Below are positions 1 to 5,190 of a DNA stretch of 5,190 bases, in pieces. The translations under genes and the position numbers were made by a program. The stretch is from Oscillibacter sp. Lineage in GTDB: Bacteria; Bacillota; Clostridia; Oscillospirales; Oscillospiraceae. The stretch is from positions 1-5,190 of the forward strand of contig JAAWIL010000148.1 of NCBI GenBank assembly GCA_022796315.1. Direction: 5' to 3'. The number at the start of each line of letters is the position of its first letter. Position 1 is the first letter of the stretch. The notes below the pieces were generated by a model that was not told the origin of the DNA, ran no database searches, and worked only from the letters and a program-made list of their open reading frames with translations.

Positions 1-6
1 CTTGAA

Positions 7-25
7 ATCCGTCAGGATTCCTGCG
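7..25 (+). repeat. Left copy of a 19-base motif repeated at the right end of the window
   Basis: Bases 7-25 and 5171-5189 match at 18 of 19 positions; the single difference is T versus G at the thirteenth base. Each copy contains a small ATCC-GTCA-GGAT hairpin, and CTTGCC words lie nearby in both places (35-40, 55-60 and 5165-5170). Two related copies flanking this gene block suggest a dispersed non-coding repeat family. The full element cannot be delimited because both copies sit at the window edges. Confidence 0.5.
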
Positions 26-185
26 AGTTTCTTCCTTGCCAGGCAAAAATTTTTCTTGCCAATCTGCATACCGTCACCTATTGGTACAGCTTCTTACTTC
101 CGAACCGAAAGGCCAGAAGTAATATGTGCCATGTATTGCGGCTGCCGCTGTTTACAGCGGCGAGCAAAACGGCTTGAATCAAATG

Positions 186-218
186 TATGGTTTCCGAGCT
201 TTAAGCTCGGAAACCATA
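186..218. repeat. Perfect 16-bp inverted repeat with one central base
   Basis: The arm at 186-201 is the exact reverse complement of 203-218, with only base 202 between them. As RNA it would form a stem of about 14 bp closed by a tight TTTAA-type loop. It lies 38 bases upstream of the -35 box of the T-box promoter. No T run follows on the plus strand, and only a weak T-rich stretch follows on the minus strand. It could be an operator, a repeat-element core or a relic terminator; the sequence alone does not decide. Confidence 0.75.
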
Positions 219-255
219 AAATCCGTGCCGGGACGCGTTCAACCAAGTTTTTTCG

Positions 256-283
256 TTGACAAATGGAAAAAACATGATATGAT
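256..283 (+). promoter_or_regulatory. Sigma-A-type promoter of the T-box/ileS operon
   Basis: A perfect -35 box TTGACA lies at 256-261 and a -10 box TATGAT at 278-283, separated by 16 bases. The -10 is preceded by TG plus one base (275-277), the extended -10 signature. Transcription should begin near 289-291, about 15 bases before stem I of the T-box leader. It is the only strong promoter seen upstream of the three-gene block. Confidence 0.88.
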
Positions 284-301
284 AGCGGTGTCAATTAAAT
301 C

Positions 302-581
302 GTTTAGGCGTAGATAAGGAAGAGTAGCCCCCTGGACTCCGCGAAGAGAGCCGCCGGATGGTGCGAGGCGGCGGGAGACGGGCGGCGAAAATCACCTTGG
401 AGCCTCCTGCTGAAAGACGATACGAGTAGGCGTGGACGGGGGATGCCCGTTACAGCATCGGCCCGTGAGACTGCGGGCCGCGAGAGGCCGCTTCCCGCGA
501 GGGGGCGGCAATCAGGGAGTGGTACCGCAGAAGCAGGTGTCTTCTGTCTCTTTGGAGACAGGGGACGCTTTTTGCTTTTTT
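302..581 (+). promoter_or_regulatory. T-box riboswitch leader, isoleucine-specific (ATC specifier)
   Basis: This leader RNA binds tRNA and allows transcription to continue when the cognate tRNA is uncharged. Stem I spans 306-405: AGGC/GCCT basal pairs (306-309 with 402-405), a kink-turn-like loop, AAGG/CCTT (316-319 with 395-398), then the specifier loop with AGTA at 323-326 opposite GAAAATCA at 387-394. The triplet placed as specifier is ATC, 391-393 (Ile). The AGAGAG motif (345-350) and distal loop GGATGGTGCGA (356-366), closed by GCCGCC/GGCGGC, are typical of the class. Further hairpins lie at 436-450, 459-480 and 487-509. The T-box core is at 514-533: AGGGAG, bulge TGGTACC (520-526), then GCAGAAG. 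Its TGGT can pair with an ACCA tRNA end, fitting the A73 of tRNA-Ile. The antiterminator pairs 527-533 with 541-547 and 514-519 with 548-553, which excludes the terminator stem. The downstream ileS gene agrees with the specifier. Confidence 0.95.
537..581 (+). terminator. Intrinsic terminator of the T-box leader
   Basis: Bases 537-550 pair without a break with 555-568 (14 bp including G-T wobbles) around a TTTG loop. TTTTT (569-573), GC and TTTTTT (576-581) follow. The 5' half of the stem includes CTTCTGTCTC (541-550), the same bases the antiterminator uses, so the two folds are mutually exclusive. This makes the leader a transcriptional rather than translational T-box. Confidence 0.95.
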
Positions 582-597
582 CATGGAATTTGAATAA

Positions 598-603
598 AGG
601 AGG
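598..603 (+). promoter_or_regulatory. Ribosome binding site AGGAGG that selects a GTG start
   Basis: A full-consensus AGGAGG lies 8 bases before GTG at 612 and 17 bases before the in-frame ATG at 621. The spacing favours GTG as the true start of the YwqG/DUF1963 gene. Confidence 0.8.
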
Positions 604-611
604 CGATCTCA

Positions 612-1568
612 GTGACAACTATGGAAAGAATTCAGATCTGCCAGGCGGTGGTGGACCAAATTCAGCTGGAGAGCCGGCGTCCCCTCTGCCGGATCGGCCT
701 GAGCCGGAGCCCCTTCGGCATTGCCGACAGCCACCTGGGCGGCGTGCCCTACGTGCCCCGGAACGGGGAGATCCCCACGGATCAGGACGGGAACCAGCTG
801 TGGCTCTGCGCCCAGATCAACTTCGCTCAGATGCCGCCGCTGGAGGGCTTCCCCAGGGCCGGGATATTGCAGATCTTCCTGTCCGACCGGCGGATTGACG
901 GCGGCTTCGGCCTCCGGAGCGGCGGGGCCGGGCGGGTCCAGGACTACTGGCGGGCCGTCTGCTATCCGGAGGTGGACGAGACCGTCACGGAGGCGGAGTG
1001 CCGGGCCAAGATGGTCATCCCCTGGGAGGAGGCCACCAAGACGAATATGCCCCGGCCCGCCTGCCAGTGGGACCTGCGGGAGATTGCCCAGGGCGTTACG
1101 AAGCTGTGGCGGGCCCCGGAGGTGCCGCTGAAGATCCGCTTCGGCCCCGCGGAGCAGGAGAGCGTCTGCATGGGGGACGTGCGCTTTTTCCGGTACTTTG
1201 ACCGGGCGGCAAAGACCCTGCGGCCCGGCGAGGACCCGAAGGACTTCTACCCCTTCGACATCTGGGACCGGACGGACCAGGAGCGGGAGGCGCTGCTCCG
1301 GGTCCGGGAACAGTGCAAGAGCGGCGGGTGCAAGCTGGGGGGCTATCCCCTGTTCCTCATGCGGGACCCCCGGGAGAAGTCGCCGGAGCTGGCGGCCTGG
1401 GACACGCTGCTGTTCCAGCTGGACGACGACGCCTACTACTACCCCACAGGCGACGTGGGGGAGCAGGATCTGAACCTGAACACCGGGACGCTGAATTTCC
1501 TGATCCGGAGCGAGGACCTGAAAAACGGCGATTTCTCCCGAATTGTGGGACAGTTTGCCTATTTGTAA
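612..1568 (+). CDS. YwqG/DUF1963-family protein, function unknown
   Basis: The 318-residue product resembles the YwqG (DUF1963) family, recognised from memory of family motifs, not from a search. Visible hallmarks are SHLGGVPYVP near residues 40-49, followed by WLCAQINFAQ (64-73) and GILQIFLS (84-91), and a second KLGGYP near 241-246. The C-terminal part has DTLLFQLDDD (264-273), GDVGEQDLNL (280-289) and the ending GTLNFLIRSEDLKNGDFS (292-309). The paired HLGG and KLGG blocks suggest two similar halves. There is no signal peptide or membrane segment, so it is probably cytoplasmic. No reaction is established for the family; some members sit near secreted polymorphic-toxin genes, as ywqG does in Bacillus subtilis. 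The GTG start follows a strong AGGAGG. The gene begins 30 bases after the T-box terminator and is therefore the first gene under isoleucine-dependent antitermination. The next gene follows within 15 bases, so the two are probably cotranscribed. Confidence 0.85.
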   Translation: MTTMERIQICQAVVDQIQLESRRPLCRIGLSRSPFGIADSHLGGVPYVPRNGEIPTDQDGNQLWLCAQINFAQMPPLEGFPRAGILQIFLSDRRIDGGFGLRSGGAGRVQDYWRAVCYPEVDETVTEAECRAKMVIPWEEATKTNMPRPACQWDLREIAQGVTKLWRAPEVPLKIRFGPAEQESVCMGDVRFFRYFDRAAKTLRPGEDPKDFYPFDIWDRTDQEREALLRVREQCKSGGCKLGGYPLFLMRDPREKSPELAAWDTLLFQLDDDAYYYPTGDVGEQDLNLNTGTLNFLIRSEDLKNGDFSRIVGQFAYL

Positions 1569-1583
1569 GGAGAGATGCCGGAT

Positions 1584-2189
1584 ATGGAGAACCCCATTCA
1601 GCTGGTCTTCCAGGATACGCCGGAGAAGCTCCGGCCCCTGGCAGAGGAGGCTGCGCGCTTCCTGACGGAGGTTCTGCGGGAGCTGGCGGCGGCGGAGAAT
1701 CACAGCTTTGTGCAGGATACCCGCCTGTGTCGGAAGGGGCGGATCATCGAATTCAAGGACGGGGTCCGGGAGGAGATCACAAACAGAGAGGTGTGGAGAG
1801 AGCGGGAAAAGCTCCGTTTCGCCGCCCTGCTGGACCCCCATTGCACACAAAAATGGATAGACCAGCGAAAGGACTGTGTTCACGCGACGCACTTTCCCTC
1901 CGCGTTTCACTGTCTGAATACAGGCTGCAAGCTCACGGTTACCATGAAAAGCAGTCAAAAAGCGACGGTCTGGCTCAATCCGGGAGAGGGCGCCCCCTAT
2001 GACCTGAGCGACCCGGATTTCCGCTATATGGCGGAGAGGAGTCCGATGGGCCACGGCCCTCAGTTATTCTACAGCTATTTTGAAAAATTCCGCTTTCTCC
2101 TCCGGCGTGAGGCGGAATCCTGGAAAATCGACGAGGCCTACGTCGCTGCGGACTGCGCGGACCGCTGGCAGCGGGATTGGTACTTTTGA
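1584..2189 (+). CDS. Hypothetical protein, possible NTF2-like C-terminal domain
   Basis: I do not recognise this 201-residue protein. The N-terminal half (about residues 12-80) is charged and probably helical, rich in Glu, Arg and Leu. The middle has five cysteines (87, 98, 110, 115 and one earlier at 49) without a clear metal-binding spacing. Residues about 116-188 look like alternating beta strands, ending in RFLLRREAESWKIDEAYVA, a strand pattern typical of NTF2-like proteins such as some toxin-immunity proteins; this is an inference from sequence texture. No signal peptide or membrane segment is seen. An ATG at 1575 is in frame, but the GGAG at 1569-1572 would be only 2 bases from it; ATG 1584 gives a spacing of 11 and is preferred. 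The reading frame is intact. Bases about 1780-1960 look less G+C-rich than the flanking genes, which may hint at a different origin. It sits 15 bases after the YwqG-like gene and 38 bases before ileS. Confidence 0.75.
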   Translation: MENPIQLVFQDTPEKLRPLAEEAARFLTEVLRELAAAENHSFVQDTRLCRKGRIIEFKDGVREEITNREVWREREKLRFAALLDPHCTQKWIDQRKDCVHATHFPSAFHCLNTGCKLTVTMKSSQKATVWLNPGEGAPYDLSDPDFRYMAERSPMGHGPQLFYSYFEKFRFLLRREAESWKIDEAYVAADCADRWQRDWYF

Positions 2190-2195
2190 TATAAT
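2187..2195 (+). promoter_or_regulatory. Probable internal promoter for ileS (extended -10)
   Basis: TGATATAAT at 2187-2195 is a perfect extended -10 (TG, one base, TATAAT). Its TGA is also the stop codon of the preceding gene. No good -35 box is present at the usual distance (around 2166-2172 the best is TGGCAG), but extended -10 promoters can work without one. Transcription would start near 2202, giving an ileS leader of about 26 bases that still contains the ribosome binding site. The 38-base gap is an A/T-rich island in G+C-rich DNA. Confidence 0.55.
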
Positions 2196-2211
2196 ACAAA
2201 ATGTAATATAG

Positions 2212-2219
2212 AAAGGAAG
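2212..2219 (+). promoter_or_regulatory. Ribosome binding site of ileS
   Basis: AAAGGAAG ends 8 bases before ATG 2228 and supports that start. No other in-frame start lies upstream, between this site and the preceding stop codon. Confidence 0.8.
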
Positions 2220-2227
2220 AAATACCC

Positions 2228-4996
2228 ATGGACTACAACAAGACCATCCGACTCCCGAAGACGGACTTCCCCATGCGGGCGGGTCTGCCCAAGCGGGAGC
2301 CGGAGATGCTCAAGCGCTGGGAGGAGATGGATCTCTACCACGAGCTGCTGAAGAAGAACGAGGGCAAGCCCCGGTTCAGCCTCCACGACGGCCCCCCGTT
2401 CTCCAACGGGTCCATCCATATGGGCACCGCCATGAACAAGGCCATCAAGGACATCATCACCCGGTCCTACGCCATGCGGGGCCGCTATACCCCCTATATC
2501 CCCGGCTGGGACAACCACGGAATGCCCATCGAGTCCAACATCATCAAGCAGAACAAGCTCAACCGCAAGGCCATGAGCGTTCCGGAGTTCCGCTCCGCCT
2601 GCCATGACTTCGCCGCCCATTATGTGGACGTCCAGCGGGAGGCCTTCAAGCGTATCGGCGTAGTGGGCGACTGGGAGCGCCCCTACCTCACCATGGACCC
2701 CGGCTTTGAGGCCGAGGAGGTGAAGGTCTTCGGGGCCATGTACAAGAAGGGCTATATCTACAAGGGCCTCAAGCCCGTGTACTGGTGCCCCCACGACGAG
2801 ACCGCCCTGGCCGAGGCGGAGATCGAGTACCAGGACGATCCCGTCACCACCGTATACGTGAAGTTCCCCCTGCACGACGGCCAGGGGAAGCTCTCCGCCT
2901 ATGACAAGAGCAAGCTCTTCTTCGTAATCTGGACCACCACCATCTGGACCCTCCCCGGCAACCTGGCCATTGCCCTGCACCCCGCCGAGAGCTACGCCAT
3001 TGTGAAGGCCTCCAACGGCGAGTACTATATCGTGGCCGAGGCCCTGGCGGAGAAGGTCATGGGCCTGGGCGGCATTGACGCCTGGGAGATCGTGGAGACC
3101 CACCCCGGCTCCTTCTTTGAGAATATGCTGGCCGACCATCCCTTCCTGGAGAAGACCAGCCGCCTGGTGCTGGCGGACTACGTCACCATGGACTCCGGCA
3201 CCGGCTGCGTCCACACCGCCCCGGGCTTCGGCGCCGACGACTACCAGACCTGCAAGCGCTACGGCATGGAGATGGTGGTTCCCGTGGACGACCAGGGCAG
3301 GCACACGGACTACGCCGGGAAGTACGCCGGCATGAGCACCGACGAGTCCAACCCGGTGATTCTCAAGGACATGAAGGAGAGCGGGAGGCTCTTCGCCTCT
3401 GAGGACATCGTCCACTCCTACCCCCACTGCTGGCGCTGCAAGAACCCCATCATCTTCCGGGCCACGCCCCAGTGGTTCTGCTCCGTGGACGCCTTCAAGG
3501 AGGAGGCCTGCACGGCGGCGGATGAGGTCCGCTGGGTGCCCAAGTGGGGCATCGACCGGATGAAGTCCATGATCCGGGAGCGCAGCGACTGGTGCATCAG
3601 CCGCCAGCGCCGCTGGGGCCTGCCCATCCCCGTGTTCTACTGCCAGGACTGCGGCAAGCCCGTGGTCACCGACGAGACCATTGAGACGATTTCCAAGCTC
3701 TTCGCGGCGGAGGGCTCCAACGCCTGGTTCATCAAGGCGGCGGAGGAGATCCTGCCCCAGGGCTTCGCCTGCCCCCACTGCGGCGGGAAGACCTTCACCA
3801 AGGAGGAGGACACCCTGGACGGCTGGTTTGACTCCGGCTCCACCCACTTCGCCTCCATGCAGAAGGACCAGGGCTTCTGGCCCGCTGACATGTATCTGGA
3901 GGGCCTGGATCAGTACCGCGGATGGTTCCAGTCCTCCCTGCTCACCGCCGTGGGGGCCCTGGGTCAGGGCGCGCCCTTCCGGGAGTGCGTGACCCATGGC
4001 TGGACCGTGGACGGCGAGGGCAAGGCCATGCACAAGTCCCTGGGCAACGGCATGGACCCCGCCGACGTCATGAACCAGTACGGGGCGGACATCCTGCGCC
4101 TCTGGGCCGCCAACAGCGACTACCACGCCGATGTCCGCTGTTCTCAGGAGATCTTCAAGCAGCTGAGTCAGAACTATTTGAAGTTCCGCAACACGGCCCG
4201 GTACTGCCTGGGCAACCTGTATGGCTTCGATCCCAACCACCTGGTGAGCCCCGCCGAGATGCTGGAGCTGGACCGCTGGGCGGTGACCCGTCTCAATGCC
4301 CTGATGGAGCGGTGCTTCAAGGGCTACGACGAATATGAGTTCCTGACGGTGACCCACGCCGTGAACGACTTCTGCGTGGTGGAGCTGAGCAACTTCTACC
4401 TGGATGTCATCAAGGACCGGCTCTACTGCGACGAGCCGGAGGGCCTCAGCCGCCGCAGCGCCCAGACGGCACTGTTCCTGATCCTGGACACCATGACCAA
4501 GCTCATGGCCCCCATCCTCTGCTTTACCGCTGACGAGATCTGGCTGTCCATGCCCCACAGGGAGGGGGACGACGCCCGGAATATCCTCTTCAACGACATG
4601 AATCAGCCCTTCGCGGACTACGCCCTGGACGACGCGGCCATGGAGCGGTGGAACAAGGTTATCAAGCTGCGGGATGTGGTCAACCAGGCCCTGGAGACGG
4701 CTCGGAACGAGAAGAAGATCGGCAAGAGTCTGGAGGCGAAGATCGTCCTCACTGTGCCCGCCGTTGAGACCGCTCTGGACGGGATGGACGCGGATGCGCT
4801 GGCTGATATCCTCATCGTCTCTCAGGCGGAGTTGCAAAAGAGCAATATGAATGTCTTAAAGGTGGACGTGGAGCTCGCCCAGGGCCAGAAGTGCCAGCGA
4901 TGCTGGAAGAAGTCCTCCATGGTGGGTTCCGACGGGGCCCATGAGGAGCTGTGCCCCCGGTGCGCCGCCGTGGTGGCGAAGCTGCCGGAGTTCTGA
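2228..4996 (+). CDS. ileS: Isoleucyl-tRNA synthetase
   Basis: This cytoplasmic class I enzyme charges tRNA-Ile with isoleucine, using ATP, and edits misactivated valine. At 922 residues it is full length for the bacterial type (Bacillus subtilis about 920). Visible in order: DGPPFSNGSIHMGT (54-67), where HMGT is the HIGH signature; the CP1 editing-domain motifs WTTTIWTLPGN (235-245) and GTGCVHTAPGFGADDY (324-339), with the conserved Asp retained; WCISRQRRWG (455-464); a Cys-pair set CQDC (472-475) and CPHC (515-518), probably a zinc ribbon; DGWFDSGS (531-538); and AMHKSLGN (600-607) at the KMSKS position. A helical anticodon-binding region follows. The C-terminal zinc finger is CQRC (889-892) with CPRC (909-912), typical of the bacterial IleS1 form rather than the mupirocin-resistant IleS2 form. 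The reading frame is unbroken. Expression is probably controlled by the Ile T-box upstream, reached through two intervening genes, and perhaps also by the promoter at 2187-2195. Confidence 0.99.
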   Translation: MDYNKTIRLPKTDFPMRAGLPKREPEMLKRWEEMDLYHELLKKNEGKPRFSLHDGPPFSNGSIHMGTAMNKAIKDIITRSYAMRGRYTPYIPGWDNHGMPIESNIIKQNKLNRKAMSVPEFRSACHDFAAHYVDVQREAFKRIGVVGDWERPYLTMDPGFEAEEVKVFGAMYKKGYIYKGLKPVYWCPHDETALAEAEIEYQDDPVTTVYVKFPLHDGQGKLSAYDKSKLFFVIWTTTIWTLPGNLAIALHPAESYAIVKASNGEYYIVAEALAEKVMGLGGIDAWEIVETHPGSFFENMLADHPFLEKTSRLVLADYVTMDSGTGCVHTAPGFGADDYQTCKRYGMEMVVPVDDQGRHTDYAGKYAGMSTDESNPVILKDMKESGRLFASEDIVHSYPHCWRCKNPIIFRATPQWFCSVDAFKEEACTAADEVRWVPKWGIDRMKSMIRERSDWCISRQRRWGLPIPVFYCQDCGKPVVTDETIETISKLFAAEGSNAWFIKAAEEILPQGFACPHCGGKTFTKEEDTLDGWFDSGSTHFASMQKDQGFWPADMYLEGLDQYRGWFQSSLLTAVGALGQGAPFRECVTHGWTVDGEGKAMHKSLGNGMDPADVMNQYGADILRLWAANSDYHADVRCSQEIFKQLSQNYLKFRNTARYCLGNLYGFDPNHLVSPAEMLELDRWAVTRLNALMERCFKGYDEYEFLTVTHAVNDFCVVELSNFYLDVIKDRLYCDEPEGLSRRSAQTALFLILDTMTKLMAPILCFTADEIWLSMPHREGDDARNILFNDMNQPFADYALDDAAMERWNKVIKLRDVVNQALETARNEKKIGKSLEAKIVLTVPAVETALDGMDADALADILIVSQAELQKSNMNVLKVDVELAQGQKCQRCWKKSSMVGSDGAHEELCPRCAAVVAKLPEF

Positions 4997-5020
4997 GAAT
5001 CCCCTTCCTCTGCGCGGCAA

Positions 5021-5041
5021 GGGCGAGGCAATGCCTTGCCC
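5021..5041. terminator. Hairpin just after ileS, weak terminator candidate
   Basis: GGGCGAGGC (5021-5029) pairs with GCCTTGCCC (5033-5041), with one G-T pair and an AAT loop. It starts 25 bases after the ileS stop codon. Only a short pyrimidine run (CTTTCT, 5042-5047) follows, so it may be a weak terminator or an mRNA 3'-end stabilising stem rather than the main stop. Confidence 0.5.
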
Positions 5042-5051
5042 CTTTCTGCGG

Positions 5052-5095
5052 AAACAAGAAAGCGGCAGGTGCGATGCACCTGCCGCCGCTTGTTT
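5052..5095. terminator. Strong, probably bidirectional operon terminator
   Basis: An 11-bp perfect G+C-rich stem (5062-5072 with 5076-5086, loop GAT) is extended by an outer AAACAAG/CTTGTTT helix (5052-5058 with 5089-5095) across a small internal loop. The 3' side ends in a T-rich CTTGTTT. On the minus strand the stem is followed by TTTCTTGTTT, so it could also stop transcription arriving from the right. It is the most likely end of the ileS transcript. Confidence 0.8.
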
Positions 5096-5097
5096 AG

Positions 5098-5190
5098 AGC
5101 CTGTTTAAAATCTCCCCGCGCATGTCTTGGCGGCGTATTTTCCGCCCTGACTGCGTTAAAAATCCTTGCCATCCGTCAGGATGCCTGCGG
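5098..5190. repeat. Putative dispersed non-coding repeat, cut by the window edge
   Basis: No gene is visible here. The stretch opens with GAGCCTGTTTAAAATC, a terminus-like sequence. It contains a GGCGG/CCGCC hairpin (5129-5133 with 5142-5146) and ends in the 19-base motif at 5171-5189 that also occurs at 7-25. This looks like one edge of a small mobile or palindromic repeat of the kind scattered between genes in Clostridia. The family assignment is inference, and the element continues beyond the window. Confidence 0.45.

Larger units (their letters stand above)
1..255. other. Non-coding upstream region with several small palindromes
   Basis: No convincing gene is visible here. Short open frames exist on both strands, but none has a ribosome binding site, a recognisable protein or codon use like the genes downstream. 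The stretch is less G+C-rich than the rest of the window. It carries inverted repeats: TTACTTC at 94-100 with GAAGTAA at 116-122; GCCGCTG at 144-150 with CAGCGGC at 155-161 around a TTTA loop; and the long palindrome at 186-218. An AAAAATTTTT palindrome lies at 46-55, flanked by GGCAA and TTGCC. None of the hairpins is followed by a T tract, so none looks like a simple intrinsic terminator for a gene to the left. It may be remnant repeat DNA, but that is inference. Confidence 0.6.

Noticed and set aside
7..218. Possible CRISPR array in the clustered palindromes
   Set aside because: The palindromes differ from one another and there are no evenly spaced identical repeats with spacers, nor cas genes.
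2..259. 85-codon plus-strand frame in the upstream region
   Set aside because: It covers palindromic repeat DNA and runs into the -35 box, has no visible ribosome binding site, and its product has no recognisable features.
443..898. 151-codon plus-strand frame starting inside the T-box leader
   Set aside because: It runs through the leader terminator and antiterminator and then out of frame through the YwqG-like gene; the product is Arg/Pro/Gly-rich and there is no ribosome binding site.
1575..1577. Upstream ATG as start of the second gene
   Set aside because: The only ribosome-binding-like sequence (GGAG, 1569-1572) would be 2 bases away; ATG 1584 gives workable spacing. The earlier ATG is not formally excluded.
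609..2054. 481-codon open frame on the minus strand across the YwqG-like gene
   Set aside because: Same codon-bias artefact, Pro/Leu/Arg-rich, with no ribosome binding site, crossing two well-supported plus-strand genes.
2138..4837. 899-codon open frame on the minus strand across ileS
   Set aside because: It is the shadow of a G+C-rich gene with strong codon bias: the frame lacks stops because TTA, CTA and TCA are rare in the ileS frame. Its product is low-complexity, rich in Gly, Val, His and Leu, and resembles no known protein.

Overview
The window is high-G+C chromosomal DNA. It looks like a Clostridia (Oscillospiraceae/Ruminococcaceae-type) Firmicute. The grounds are a T-box riboswitch, strong AGGAGG-type ribosome binding sites, a Firmicutes-style isoleucyl-tRNA synthetase and strong G/C third-position bias. 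The genus is an inference; no search was possible.

Layout. Bases 1-255 hold no convincing gene, only a set of palindromes, including a near-perfect 16-bp inverted repeat at 186-218, and a short motif (7-25) that recurs at the far right edge (5171-5189). A sigma-A-type promoter (256-283) then starts a classic transcriptional T-box leader (about 302-581). Its specifier triplet reads ATC (isoleucine), and its terminator and antiterminator are mutually exclusive. Three same-strand genes follow: a YwqG/DUF1963-family protein (612-1568), an unrecognised 201-residue protein with a possible NTF2-like C-terminus (1584-2189), and a complete isoleucyl-tRNA synthetase, ileS (2228-4996). Two hairpins follow ileS (5021-5041 and 5052-5095); the second is the likely operon terminator. 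The last 90 bases look like the edge of a dispersed non-coding repeat.

How the parts fit. The T-box should sense uncharged tRNA-Ile and let transcription through when isoleucine charging is low, which fits ileS as the regulated gene. The unusual point is that two genes with no evident role in aminoacylation lie between the sensor and ileS, putting the synthetase about 1.65 kb from its riboswitch. A near-perfect extended -10 promoter overlapping the stop codon of the second gene (2187-2195) could give ileS a T-box-independent supply of transcript. This arrangement is the most interesting aspect of the window. I saw no CRISPR array, transposase, tRNA or rRNA gene, and no convincing new enzymatic system.
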